A DNA stretch of 64,000 bases, taken from NCBI GenBank assembly GCA_965198725.1, contig CBDAPX010000001.1:3045625-3109624 (forward strand), given 5' to 3'. Source of the stretch: CBDAPX01 sp965198725. Its GTDB lineage: Bacteria; Pseudomonadota; Alphaproteobacteria; Rhodobacterales; Rhodobacteraceae. The stretch's first letter is position 1. Every line of letters starts with the position of its first letter. The notes under the pieces are model-generated. The model was not told the origin of the DNA. It ran no database searches and saw only the letters and a list, made by a program, of their open reading frames with translations. The translations under genes were made by a program, and so were the position numbers. This document shows, piece after piece, positions 26,881 to 35,542 of this stretch.

Positions 26881-27624
26881 CTATTGGAACGTGGCAACAG
26901 GTTCCGGAGACGCCTTTGCCGTATCCAGCGCCTCGGCCAAATCCACGGTCTTGCGGAACAGGGCCCGCCCAACGATCGCACCAGCGATGTTTGGCACGTA
27001 TTTGAGCCTTGCAATGTCATCGACACTCCGCACCACACCGCTGGCAACGACTGGCGCTTTGGCCTCTTGCGCGAGCCCGGAAATCAGGCCGATCTGCGCG
27101 TCGGTGTCTTCGATATCGCTGTCGACATCCGTGATGATGATCCCGGCCAAAGGCGCATCCGCGAATTCGGCAATGAACGCGGCAGGTTCAAAAGCGCTCT
27201 GGCTGCGCCAGCCTTCGGTCATCACGTGCCCCTGCCAGACATCCACCGACAGGACGATCTGATCCGGGTAATACTTGGCCAGTTCCCGCACCAAGGCCGG
27301 GTCACGCGCGGCCAGCGTGCCGATCACAATGCGCGCCGCACCCAGGTCAATCCAGCGTTCAACCTGATCGCGGGTTCGAAACCCGCCGCCCAGTACAACG
27401 GGAATGCCAGCCGCCCGGATGATCTCTTCAAGCAGGTCATTGTTGACCGTACCGCCATCCAGACCATCAAAATCCGTGACCTGCATCCATGACGCGCCCG
27501 CTGCCGCAAACCCGCGTGCGGTTTCGACCGGGTCAACGTGCCAGATCATGGGCTCATCCAAACGGCCCTTGTTCAGTGTGACACACCGGCCATTCAGCAA
27601 TTCGATTGTGGGGTAAATGATCAT
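26881..27624 (-). CDS. HisA-like (beta/alpha)8-barrel protein
   Basis: 247 residues related to HisA, the ProFAR isomerase of histidine synthesis. The half-barrel repeats and phosphate loops are recognisable (VVLGGGFRTRDQVERW near residue 80, VVASGVVRSVDDIARL near 190). The N-terminal catalytic Asp of HisA and HisF is replaced by Glu (PTIELLNG), while the second Asp is kept (SVDVWQGHVMTEGW). No other his gene is nearby, and it sits inside the fab cluster, so it is more likely a paralogue with another or altered role than the housekeeping HisA. Confidence 0.8.
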   Translation of the reverse strand: MIIYPTIELLNGRCVTLNKGRLDEPMIWHVDPVETARGFAAAGASWMQVTDFDGLDGGTVNNDLLEEIIRAAGIPVVLGGGFRTRDQVERWIDLGAARIVIGTLAARDPALVRELAKYYPDQIVLSVDVWQGHVMTEGWRSQSAFEPAAFIAEFADAPLAGIIITDVDSDIEDTDAQIGLISGLAQEAKAPVVASGVVRSVDDIARLKYVPNIAGAIVGRALFRKTVDLAEALDTAKASPEPVATFQ

Positions 27625-27744
27625 CTCGTTCGCTCCTGAGTCGCAATAAACCCGAGGGTCATAAGTCGGACGCTACTTCCGATTGTCTGGCGCTTTTGGA
27701 ACGTTTACGGCCAAAAACGATACGTTCCCGCCAAAACGAAGCAA

Positions 27745-28272
27745 TCAGGGTCCGTCACGACGGAACAATACCACATCTTCGCCGTCAAACTGAGTCTCTC
27801 GGACAAGCTGGTAATTCAACCCATGCGCGAGCCTGAGAGAGGCGTCATTGTCTGGCGTGATCATCGCAACCAACCGGTTCGGGTTGACCCGGTCCAGCCA
27901 GTCATGCGCCGCCTGCGCGGCCTCAGGCCCATACCCCCGACCATGGTAATGCGGGTCAAGAATCCATCCCGCCTCGGGGAAGGCATCAAAATCGCCCCCC
28001 AAGCTGCGATCGCTGTAAAAGAAACCCGTTTGCCCGATGATCTCGCGACTACCTTGCTCGACGATGGCCCATTGACCAAAGCCAGTCATTTGCCAGTGGC
28101 CAGCATTGCGCAAAAACGAATTCCACGCCCGCCCCCGGCTCCAGGGTGCACCACCCACAAAGCGCACGACATCGGGCATCGCCCAGATTTCGGCGAAGCG
28201 GTCAAAGTCCTCTGGACGCATACCGCGCAGGGTTAACCGAGCGGTATTAATGTTCGGAATCGTTCTGATCAT
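27745..28272 (-). CDS. GNAT-family N-acetyltransferase
   Basis: 175 residues of the RimJ/RimL-like branch: TARLTLRGMRPEDFDRFAEI at the N-terminus, GQWAIVEQGSREIIGQTGF, the acetyl-CoA loop HYHGRGYGPEAAQAAHDWL and NDASLRLAHGLNYQLVRE. Substrate unknown; acylates an amine or protein N-terminus by family analogy. Lies between acpP and the HisA-like gene. Confidence 0.85.
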   Translation of the reverse strand: MIRTIPNINTARLTLRGMRPEDFDRFAEIWAMPDVVRFVGGAPWSRGRAWNSFLRNAGHWQMTGFGQWAIVEQGSREIIGQTGFFYSDRSLGGDFDAFPEAGWILDPHYHGRGYGPEAAQAAHDWLDRVNPNRLVAMITPDNDASLRLAHGLNYQLVRETQFDGEDVVLFRRDGP

Positions 28273-28348
28273 GTGTCGGGGAGCAAATGGCTTTAGACAC
28301 TCAGTGCACGTGCCTCAGGCGAAGATCAAGCCTGACGCTGCACCCCCC

Positions 28349-28382
28349 AAAAAAAACGGCGCCTTCTTGCAGAAGACGCCGT
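28349..28382 (-). terminator. Terminator after acpP
   Basis: Minus-strand stem GACGGCGTCTTCT / AGAAGGCGCCGT (one mismatch) followed by eight T, starting 26 bases past the acpP stop. It implies that acpP is transcribed separately from fabF. Confidence 0.85.
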
Positions 28383-28407
28383 CAAAATTCGCGTTGAGCG
28401 GTACGTC

Positions 28408-28641
28408 TTACGACGCTTCGTTGATGAACTTAACCGCGTCGCCAAATGTTTGGATGGTTTCGGCTGCGTCGTCCGGGATTTCGATGCCGAACTCTTCTTC
28501 GAACGCCATAACCAATTCCACGGTGTCCAAGCTGTCAGCACCCAGATCGTCGATGAACGAAGCGGATTCTGTCACTTTGTCCTCTTCAACACCCAGGTTC
28601 TCAACAACAATTTTCTTAACGCGATCTGCGACGTCGCTCAT
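28408..28641 (-). CDS. acpP: Acyl carrier protein
   Basis: 77-residue acidic carrier. The 4'-phosphopantetheine serine lies in GADSLDTVELVMAFEEEFG near residue 37. It carries growing acyl chains between the Fab enzymes. Followed by a strong terminator and preceded by a 208-base gap after fabG that could hold its own promoter. Confidence 0.97.
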   Translation of the reverse strand: MSDVADRVKKIVVENLGVEEDKVTESASFIDDLGADSLDTVELVMAFEEEFGIEIPDDAAETIQTFGDAVKFINEAS

Positions 28642-28849
28642 ATCAGTTCCTCATTCCTTGCGGGCTTTTGGCCCTTGTCTGCCCCAGCCCACACGGGGTG
28701 GCGTGATGGTGCCCTTTGCGGGCGGCTCTATCCGGGAAACCCCGGGTTCAGGGCAGCGGCCCGTGCGGGCACACCGTCCAAATTTGTGCGCCGCCTATAG
28801 CACAGACGGCAGAGATGGCAAACGCTTTCGCACGCGCGCCATCGATGGC

Positions 28850-29587
28850 TCACAACATGGCCATGCCGCCGTTTACATGCAAGGTGGTTCCGGTAACATA
28901 ACCAGCCTCTGGACTGGCAAGATACCGCACAGCCGCAGCAATCTCTTCGGCATCCCCCATGCGACCGGCAGGAATTCGCCCCATGATCGCGGCTTTCTGA
29001 TCGTCGTTCAGCTTGTCGGTCATCGCCGTCGTAATGAAACCCGGCGCGACGGCGTTCACCGTGATTCCCCGGCTCGCAACCTCATAGGCTAGCGATTTCG
29101 ACATCCCGACCATACCCGCCTTTGACGCCGCATAATTGCCCTGCCCCGGATTGCCCGTTGCCCCGACAACTGAACTGATATTCACGATCCGACCCCAGCG
29201 GGCCTTCATCATCCCGCGCAAAACCCCTTTGCACAGCTTCATCGTGGCTGTCAGGTTCACGTCAATCACGCTTTGCCATTCATCATCCGACATCCGCATG
29301 AACAGGTTGTCGCGCGTGATGCCCGCGTTGTTGACCAGAATATCAACCGACCCCATGGCCTCAGCCGCTTGTTTGGGCAGCGCCTCAACAGCCGCAAAAT
29401 CGCTCAGGTTGCAGGGCAGCACATGCGCCCGCTCACCCAGTTCCGCCGCCAGTGCTTCCAAAGGTTCGGTCCGTGTTCCCGACAAGGCGACCGTTGCTCC
29501 AGCGCCATGCAACGCGCGGGCGATGGCCCCGCCGATACCGCCCGATGCGCCGGTGATCAGCGCGTTTTTTCCTGTGATGTCAAACAT
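28850..29587 (-). CDS. fabG: 3-oxoacyl-ACP reductase
   Basis: 245-residue NADPH-dependent short-chain dehydrogenase. Cofactor loop TGASGGIGGAIA, NNAG near residue 87, catalytic Ser in NISSVVGATG and YAASKAG, and a C-terminus typical of FabG (YVTGTTLHVNGGMAML). The ATG at 29587 matches the family; the longer frame to 29743 is rejected. Downstream of fabD by 35 bases. Confidence 0.96.
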   Translation of the reverse strand: MFDITGKNALITGASGGIGGAIARALHGAGATVALSGTRTEPLEALAAELGERAHVLPCNLSDFAAVEALPKQAAEAMGSVDILVNNAGITRDNLFMRMSDDEWQSVIDVNLTATMKLCKGVLRGMMKARWGRIVNISSVVGATGNPGQGNYAASKAGMVGMSKSLAYEVASRGITVNAVAPGFITTAMTDKLNDDQKAAIMGRIPAGRMGDAEEIAAAVRYLASPEAGYVTGTTLHVNGGMAML

Positions 29588-29622
29588 ATAGAAGTCCCTG
29601 TAATATCTTGTTCTATCAGGTT

Positions 29623-30561
29623 TCAGGCAAGGCTCGCCGCCGCGGCCTTTACAGCGTCGGGATCGCCCATCGCATGCGTTGCAATCGATTTGTCGATGCG
29701 TCGGATCATGCCTGTCAACGCCTTGCCCGCGCCAATTTCCCATGTCTCGGTCACGCCAAGCTCTGCCATATGCAGAACGCTTTCACGCCACCGCACGCTG
29801 CCCGTGACCTGCTCAACCAGCAACGACCGGATCACGGCCGGGTTTTTCACCGGTTGCGCACGGACGTTTGCGATGACGGGCACTGCCGGTTCCTCGATAT
29901 CCACCTGCGCCAATGCCTCGGCCATGACCTGGGCCGCAGGCTCCATCAACGCACAATGGAACGGTGCGCTCACTGGCAGCATCAGGGCCCGCTTGCCCCC
30001 CCGCTCTTTTGCAAGCTCGGCTGCCCGTTCGACGGCCCCCTTGTGCCCCGACAAAACGACTTGCGAAGGATCGTTGTCGTTCGCGGCCTGACACACCTCG
30101 CCTTGCGCGGCTTCGTTTGCTACGTCGCTGGCCGTTTCAAAATCCAACCCCAGAACGGCGGCCATGGCACCAACACCGACCGGCACCGCCTCTTGCATGG
30201 CTTTGCCCCGTGTTCTGAGCAAGCGCGCCGTGTCCGAAAGGCTGATCGCCCCGGCAGCGGCCAAGGCCGAGTATTCCCCCAATGAATGCCCAGCGACATA
30301 GTCCGCACAAGACAGCGTCACGCCTTCGATTTCCAAGGCTTTCATAGTGGCAATCGAGGTCGCCATCAGTGCGGGCTGCGCATTGTGGGTCAGCGTCAGG
30401 TCGGCAATATCCCCGTCCCAAATCAGCTGGCTAAGCTTTTCTCCAAGCGCCTCATCAACTTCGTCAAAAACCGCCTTGGACACCGGATAAGCATCGGCCA
30501 ATGCCTTGCCCATGCCAATGACCTGGGCCCCTTGGCCCGGAAACACAAATGCGCGGCTCAT
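29623..30561 (-). CDS. fabD: Malonyl-CoA:ACP transacylase
   Basis: 312 residues. FVFPGQGAQVIGMGKAL at the N-terminus, nucleophile Ser in AGHSLGEYSALAAAG near residue 92, and catalytic His in SAPFHCALMEPA near 200. Loads malonate onto AcpP. The ATG at 30561 follows AGGAGG. First gene of the fab cluster. Confidence 0.96.
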   Translation of the reverse strand: MSRAFVFPGQGAQVIGMGKALADAYPVSKAVFDEVDEALGEKLSQLIWDGDIADLTLTHNAQPALMATSIATMKALEIEGVTLSCADYVAGHSLGEYSALAAAGAISLSDTARLLRTRGKAMQEAVPVGVGAMAAVLGLDFETASDVANEAAQGEVCQAANDNDPSQVVLSGHKGAVERAAELAKERGGKRALMLPVSAPFHCALMEPAAQVMAEALAQVDIEEPAVPVIANVRAQPVKNPAVIRSLLVEQVTGSVRWRESVLHMAELGVTETWEIGAGKALTGMIRRIDKSIATHAMGDPDAVKAAAASLA

Positions 30562-30790
30562 ATTTTCCTCCTGACACGTGTTCACTCGGCAATATCTTGG
30601 CCAGCGTCAAAGGGCAACGGATTGTCCGGCCCATGACACCAATCAGTAATTCACGCCTTCAGTGTGGTTATGCAAAAAAGCCTCTCCGTTTGCTATCCGA
30701 TGTGCATTTTTGCATTCACCCCTGTGCCCACAGACTTGTTGTTTGACCACATGGATCGGCCTAGTTTTTCCGTGAGTAATGGAGTGCGCC

Positions 30791-32020
30791 ATGAGCCTTA
30801 CAAACACCTCTCGCAGCTACGGCACCGTGACAAAGAGCTTTCACTGGATCATAGCTTTATTGATTTTCACCGTTATCCCACTGGGTTGGGTTGGCAATAC
30901 GCTGGCCTATGACATTCGCAACCCCGACATCCCAACCACAGACGCAGACGTTGCGCGGGTCGCATTGTTGTTTTCGATCCACAAGACAATCGGCGTCGCC
31001 ATTTTCTTTATCGCGTTGGGCCGCATCATCTGGGCGCTCGGCCAGACCAAACCCGGCCTCTTGAACGCCGACAAGAAACTTGAAGCGACGGCCGCAGAAA
31101 TCGCGCATTGGCTGCTTTACGGCTCTCTGGTGGCGGTTCCGCTCAGCGGATGGATCCATCATGCTGCTGCCACCGGCTTTGCCCCGATCTGGTGGCCGTT
31201 CAGTCAGAACCTGTTCTTTGTGCCCAAAAGCCAACCGGTCGCCGACTTTTTTGGATCGCTGCACTGGGTCTTGGTCTGGGTGATGATTGCAACGCTGGCG
31301 GCGCATATTGGCGGCGCGCTCAAGCATTTCGTGATAGACCGGGACTTTACCCTGCAACGCATGTTGCCCGGTTTTGGCGAGGGTCCGGAAACCAAAAGCG
31401 ACCACAGCATTTCTGTGCCACTGATCGCTGCAGTCGCCGTTTGGGTCATCGCAATTGGCGGTGGCGCGGCCCTTGGCAAGTTCGAAGCACATGGCGCACA
31501 GGATGCCTCTCATGACAGCGCGTCTTTGGAAGAGGTTCAGTCAGACTGGCAAGTTCAAGACGGCACCTTGGCAATCGACGTGATCCAGATGGGCAGCGCC
31601 GTATCCGGCAGCTTTGCTGACTGGACCGCTGCAATCACCTTTGAAGACCCCGACGCGCCCGGCCCCGCCGGAAATGTGTCTGTAACGGTCAACATCGCTT
31701 CGCTGTCTTTGGGCACGGTATCCGATCAGGCCATGGGACCGGATTTTTTCAATACAGAAGCCTTTCCAACCGCCACGTTCGTCGCAGAGATCGTGAAAAC
31801 CGACACTGGGTACGAGGCCAGTGGTCCGCTGACAATCAAAGGGGTGTCGGTCCCCGCCACCCTGCCCTTCACCTTGGATCTGGATGGCGACACCGCGGTG
31901 ATGGAAGGCGCGTTAGGGATCAACCGGCTGGACTTTAACGTCGGCGAATCCATGCAGGACGAAGGCGGCGTCGGCTTTCCGGTTGAAATCAAAGTGAACC
32001 TGACGGCCTCTCGGTCATAA
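30791..32020 (+). CDS. Cytochrome b561 / YceI fusion protein
   Basis: 409-residue two-domain protein. Residues 1-185 form a four-helix cytochrome b561 domain with candidate haem histidines in KSFHWIIALLIF, FSIHKTIGVAIF and GSLHWVLVWVMIATLAAHIG. A further helix at about 205-225 (LIAAVAVWVIAIGGGAAL) is followed by a periplasmic YceI-type lipocalin domain (about 245-409; SGSFADWTAAITFEDPDAPG). YceI folds bind isoprenoid lipids, so a quinone- or isoprenoid-linked electron transfer role is plausible. Start chosen at 30791 because GGAG precedes it. Confidence 0.9.
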   Translation: MSLTNTSRSYGTVTKSFHWIIALLIFTVIPLGWVGNTLAYDIRNPDIPTTDADVARVALLFSIHKTIGVAIFFIALGRIIWALGQTKPGLLNADKKLEATAAEIAHWLLYGSLVAVPLSGWIHHAAATGFAPIWWPFSQNLFFVPKSQPVADFFGSLHWVLVWVMIATLAAHIGGALKHFVIDRDFTLQRMLPGFGEGPETKSDHSISVPLIAAVAVWVIAIGGGAALGKFEAHGAQDASHDSASLEEVQSDWQVQDGTLAIDVIQMGSAVSGSFADWTAAITFEDPDAPGPAGNVSVTVNIASLSLGTVSDQAMGPDFFNTEAFPTATFVAEIVKTDTGYEASGPLTIKGVSVPATLPFTLDLDGDTAVMEGALGINRLDFNVGESMQDEGGVGFPVEIKVNLTASRS

Positions 32021-32043
32021 CCCGACGCAGCTAATCTCGGCAC

Positions 32044-32078
32044 AGAGCCGCCCCTGTTTGACAGAGGCGGCTCTTTTT
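32044..32078 (+). terminator. Terminator after the cytochrome b561-YceI gene
   Basis: AGAGCCGCC (32044-32052) pairs with GGCGGCTCT (32066-32074), followed by a T run. Confidence 0.85.
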
Positions 32079-32132
32079 CTGTGCAGCTTTCAACCAAGGC
32101 ACCGCGCAATGATCGACCGCCCCCACAAAAGA

Positions 32133-32163
32133 AAACCGCCGGCCCAGAGGACCGGCGGTTTCG
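32133..32163 (-). terminator. Terminator after yceI
   Basis: Read on the minus strand: AAACCGCCGG / CCGGCGGTTT stem with an 8-base loop and T-rich tail, lying just past the yceI stop. Confidence 0.75.
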
Positions 32164-32184
32164 TCATTTCGAAAAGCGGTTGGC

Positions 32185-32757
32185 TTATTCGGCTTTCATC
32201 GCTTCAACCGAAATCTGAATGGCAACTTCGTCGCTTACATAAGGTGCGAACGCGCCAACGTTGTAGTCCGAGCGCAGGATCGTTGCGGTCGCGTCAAAAC
32301 CAGCCCATGGCTTTTGTGCCTGCGGGTGGGTGCCGACCTGGTTCAGAACCGCGTCCAGAGCAACCGATTTGGTTACACCATTCATGCTCAGGTCACCCGT
32401 GATAACTGCGGTGTTTTCGCCGGTCACTTCGATGCCTGTCGATGTGAAAGTCACCATGTCTTCGTCCGTGGCACCGAAAAAGTCGCCGGACATAAAGTGG
32501 CCGTCGCGCTGTTCCCAACCAGTGAACATGGACTTCACCGGCATCGAAACGGCAACGCTGGATGCTGCCGGATCTTCGGCGTCGAACATGATCTCGCCTT
32601 CAAAGCCAGAGAACATGCCGTAAGTGGTCGAAAAACCCAGGTGATTGTAGCTGAAGATGATTTGGCTGTGGCTGGCATCCAGAACGTATTTTTCCGGTGC
32701 TGCAAAAGCTGCGGTTGCTGCGGTTGCCAGTGCGGCGGCGAGGAGAGTAGTTTTCAT
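32185..32757 (-). CDS. YceI-family periplasmic lipid-binding protein
   Basis: 190 residues with a signal peptide (MKTTLLAAALATAATAAFAA, cleavage after FAA) and a YceI beta-barrel: YVLDASHSQIIFSYNHLGFS, YGMFSGFEGEIMFD, GHFMSGDFFGATD and LNQVGTHPQAQKPWAGFDAT. The signal peptide fixes the start at 32757. Convergent with the fusion gene that carries a second YceI domain. Confidence 0.93.
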   Translation of the reverse strand: MKTTLLAAALATAATAAFAAPEKYVLDASHSQIIFSYNHLGFSTTYGMFSGFEGEIMFDAEDPAASSVAVSMPVKSMFTGWEQRDGHFMSGDFFGATDEDMVTFTSTGIEVTGENTAVITGDLSMNGVTKSVALDAVLNQVGTHPQAQKPWAGFDATATILRSDYNVGAFAPYVSDEVAIQISVEAMKAE

Positions 32758-32886
32758 GAATTTGCTCCGTGCGGTCATGAAGTTAACGTTTACACGCCCT
32801 AAATGTGGTGCACGGAGCCTCTGTGACAATTCGTCATAAGCCAACATGTTTTGTGTGCTGGCGAACAAGCGGATGTTCGCCGGTGT

Positions 32887-33402
32887 TCAGGCGCACAACG
32901 CTCCAAGCTGTTTGCGCAGGGCCCGGCGGGCTTCGTCGTCCTGCAGTGGCAGCTGCATCAACGTCGTGCCGTCCTGATCCCATAACTCGATGGAATTCGT
33001 GGACAGCATCACACCACCCAAACTGTCATAACTCCGGCGCAGCACGGTTTCCGGGCGACCTTTGTTATTTTTCTGCAAAACGCGCAGTTCACGACGGATC
33101 GGATCGAAATACACCTCAGGCAATGCGCTTTGATGGTTCCGCATCAACAGCGCCAAGCCGCACAGGAAGAAAAACAGGGAGGACCCGAATTTCAGCAGCA
33201 AAAGCTCGGGTGTATAGTCAGATCCCGGTACCAACCACATGCCCGGTGCCGCCATGATGAACCCGATCCCCATCACACGGAAAATCGCCCGGACAGAGTA
33301 TTCGTCGTTAAATCCCAGCTTGACCGGCAAGCCGCTATCGAACTCTGCGCGGTTGAGCAAAGCTTCTTCAGTAGTTCCAATTCGATCTGTCATCGTCGTC
33401 AT
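32887..33402 (-). CDS. Hypothetical membrane protein
   Basis: 171 residues. Two adjacent helices at about 42-60 (VMGIGFIMAAPGMWLV) and 70-90 (LLLKFGSSLFFFLCGLALLM) are followed by a soluble C-terminal domain rich in charged strands (VYFDPIRRELRVLQKNNKGR). The ATG at 33402 follows GGAG by six bases. No family recognised; possibly a small PH-like membrane protein. Confidence 0.6.
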   Translation of the reverse strand: MTTMTDRIGTTEEALLNRAEFDSGLPVKLGFNDEYSVRAIFRVMGIGFIMAAPGMWLVPGSDYTPELLLLKFGSSLFFFLCGLALLMRNHQSALPEVYFDPIRRELRVLQKNNKGRPETVLRRSYDSLGGVMLSTNSIELWDQDGTTLMQLPLQDDEARRALRKQLGALCA

Positions 33403-33526
33403 AACACGCTCCGTTACAGTCAAGAACATAGGTTAATTGTCTGATCTTGGTTAATTGACGAGCAGTTTGGCAGGATTGCGGCAAAGGCGCGTTGATTAAC
33501 AGGCATTCAACCTGTGGTTATGTGAC

Positions 33527-33554
33527 TTGCGCAGGCCCGGAAAACCTGTATACG
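33527..33554 (+). promoter_or_regulatory. Candidate promoter of the rpsF operon
   Basis: TTGCGC (33527-33532), 16-base spacer, TATACG (33549-33554), about 110 bases before rpsF. The -35 fit is modest and alternatives exist nearby. Confidence 0.35.
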
Positions 33555-33664
33555 GAGCGCTCTTTCCACAAAGACGTTGAACCGCGCAGTCTCTCGTGGT
33601 GGGGCCGTGGAAAGCTTTCGCCCTGCCTATGAAATGCGCCTTGATAGAAAAGACAGGAGTGCAC

Positions 33665-34021
33665 ATGCCCCTCTATGAGCATGTATTCATTGCGCGTCAG
33701 GACTTGTCCAACACGCAAGCAGAAGGCCTCATCGAACACTTCAGCACCGTTCTGGCAGACAATGGCGGCAACGTCGTTGACCAGGAATACTGGGGTGTCA
33801 AAACCATGGCCTACAAGATCAATAAGAACCGCAAAGGCCACTATGCGTTCTTGAAAACAAACGCTCCGGCGCCTGCCGTTCAGGAAATGGAACGCCTGAT
33901 GCGTCTGCATGACGACGTCATGCGCGTGATGACCATCAAGGTCGACGAGCACAAAGAAGGCCCGTCCGTTCAAATGCAAAAACGCGATGACCGCGATGGT
34001 CGCCGCGAACGCCGCTCGTAA
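33665..34021 (+). CDS. rpsF: 30S ribosomal protein S6
   Basis: 118 residues: PLYEHVFIARQDLSNTQAEG and YWGVKTMAYKINKNRKGHYA are diagnostic. The ATG at 33665 follows AGGAG; the longer frame to 33596 is rejected. First gene of rpsF-rpsR-rplI. Confidence 0.97.
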   Translation: MPLYEHVFIARQDLSNTQAEGLIEHFSTVLADNGGNVVDQEYWGVKTMAYKINKNRKGHYAFLKTNAPAPAVQEMERLMRLHDDVMRVMTIKVDEHKEGPSVQMQKRDDRDGRRERRS

Positions 34022-34043
34022 GTAGAAGAAAGGACACGTACCA

Positions 34044-34271
34044 ATGGCTGCAAAACCATTTTTCCGCCGTCGCAAAGTGTGCCCCTTCTCGGGTGATAAC
34101 GCGCCTGCGATCGACTACAAAGACACACGCCTGCTGCAGCGCTACATCAGCGAACGTGGCAAAATTGTGCCGTCGCGCATCACTGCGGTATCCGCCAAGA
34201 AGCAACGTGAACTGGCTCGTGCTATTATACGCGCCCGCTTCCTCGCGCTGCTGCCCTACGCTGTGAAGTAA
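34044..34271 (+). CDS. rpsR: 30S ribosomal protein S18
   Basis: 75 residues with the S18 signature: KPFFRRRKVCPFSG, IDYKDTRLLQRYISERGKI and AVSAKKQRELARAIIRARF. Partners S6 on the small subunit platform. Confidence 0.97.
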   Translation: MAAKPFFRRRKVCPFSGDNAPAIDYKDTRLLQRYISERGKIVPSRITAVSAKKQRELARAIIRARFLALLPYAVK

Positions 34272-34283
34272 GGAGACGCACCT

Positions 34284-34910
34284 ATGCAAGTTATCCTTCT
34301 TGAACGTGTTGCAAAGCTGGGCCAAATGGGCGACGTCGTTGACGTCAAACCCGGCTATGCGCGCAACTTCCTGTTGCCCCAAGGCAAAGCGTTGACCGCG
34401 TCGCAAGGCAACATCGCACAGTTCGAAGCGCAAAAAGCACAGCTCGAAGCGCGGAACCTCGAAACCAAGAAAGAAGCCGAAGATCTGGCCGCCCGTCTCG
34501 ACGGTCAGCAGTTCATCGTCATCCGCTCTGCATCCGACGCTGGTGCGCTTTACGGTTCGGTCACCCCGCGTGACGCCGCCGAAGTGGCCACTGCCGAAGG
34601 CTTCTCGGTCGACAAGAAACAAATCATTCTGCTCGCACCGATCAAAGAGCTGGGCCTGCACACCGTTTCGGTTGTGCTGCACCCCGAAGTTGATGCGGAC
34701 ATCAAGCTGAACGTCGCACGCTCGCTCGAAGAAGCAGAGCTGCAGGCGTCCGGCAAATCGATCCAGGAACTGGCTGCAGAAGAAGAAGCCGCTGCAGAAT
34801 TCGAAATCGCCGAGCTTTTCGACGATATCGGCTCGGCTGCATCCGAGGACGAAGACCTCGCACCTGCTGCAGAGACGGAAGAAGCGTCGGACGAAACCCC
34901 GACCACTTAA
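34284..34910 (+). CDS. rplI: 50S ribosomal protein L9
   Basis: 208 residues. The N-terminal domain (VILLERVAKLGQMGDVVDVK, GYARNFLLPQGKAL), connecting helix and C-terminal domain (FSVDKKQIILLAPIKELGLH) occupy about 150 residues as usual. A further 55 or so form an acidic, Glu/Ala-rich tail, a length seen in alphaproteobacterial L9. A terminator follows. Confidence 0.97.
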   Translation: MQVILLERVAKLGQMGDVVDVKPGYARNFLLPQGKALTASQGNIAQFEAQKAQLEARNLETKKEAEDLAARLDGQQFIVIRSASDAGALYGSVTPRDAAEVATAEGFSVDKKQIILLAPIKELGLHTVSVVLHPEVDADIKLNVARSLEEAELQASGKSIQELAAEEEAAAEFEIAELFDDIGSAASEDEDLAPAAETEEASDETPTT

Positions 34911-34934
34911 GCCGCTTCTCTAAGAACACCGAAA

Positions 34935-34965
34935 AATGCCCGTCCCCGCGACGGGCATTTTTTTT
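34935..34965 (+). terminator. Terminator of the rpsF-rpsR-rplI operon
   Basis: AATGCCCGTC (34935-34944) pairs with GACGGGCATT (34950-34959) and is followed by a run of T. Confidence 0.92.
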
Positions 34966-35044
34966 GGGCGGATACTTGCCCCCTGCGAAGCCTCAAAAAA
35001 TTTAGGCATTTCCTGAAAGCCGCTGATTGGGGCACTGTCCAGGT

Positions 35045-35531
35045 ATGAGCCGAAGCAAAACCATCCTGTCCCGGCGCTCCGCGCTATTGGGTCTGACAAC
35101 TCTGGCCGCTTGTGGTCGCCGCCGTGACCCGAAACCGTTGCAGCAGGCGGCCTTCTCACCCCCCGCTCTATCCCAATGAAACGCCAGAGCTGCGCGCCCA
35201 GATCAATAAATGGGCCGACTATTATGATGTCCCGCGCACTTTGGTTCAACGCGTTGTCATTCGGGAAAGCACCCACCGCCCGTGGGCCCGCAACGGTCCC
35301 TATATGGGGTTGATGCAAATCCACCCCAACACCGCCCGTGGCATGGGGTATACGGGCGCGCCTGACGGGTTGCTGGACGCGGAAACCAATCTTGAATTTG
35401 CGGTAAAGTATTTGCGCGGGGCGTGGATGGTCTCGGATGGGGACGAAGCCCGCGCCGTGCAATGGTACGCCCGCGGCTATTACTACGAAGCAAAACGCCG
35501 CGGGCTTTTGAAGGAAACCGGCCTGATCTGA
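35045..35531 (+). pseudogene. Lytic transglycosylase lipoprotein, frameshifted in a C6 run
   Basis: The frame from ATG 35045 encodes a lipoprotein signal (SRRSALLGLTTLAACG, lipobox LAAC) and stops soon after a run of six C at 35159-35164. Removing one C continues it as SPPLYPNETPELRAQI into a full soluble lytic transglycosylase domain: VQRVVIRESTHRPWA (catalytic Glu in RES), YMGLMQIHPNTARGMGY and NLEFAVKYLRG, to 35531. As written, only a signal-less protein from GTG 35112 could be made. Real mutation, phase-variable tract or sequencing error cannot be told apart here. Confidence 0.85.
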
Positions 35532-35542
35532 CCGGTCGCTGC

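Noticed and set aside
28642..28849. Possible tRNA-like fold in the acpP-fabG gap (CCGGG-AAA-CCCGG near 28732)
   Set aside because: Only one arm can be drawn; no acceptor stem or anticodon arm.
35112..35531. Intact transglycosylase starting at GTG 35112
   Set aside because: The start lies within the signal-peptide region in the wrong frame (MVAAVTRNRCSRRPSHP) with no ribosome binding site.
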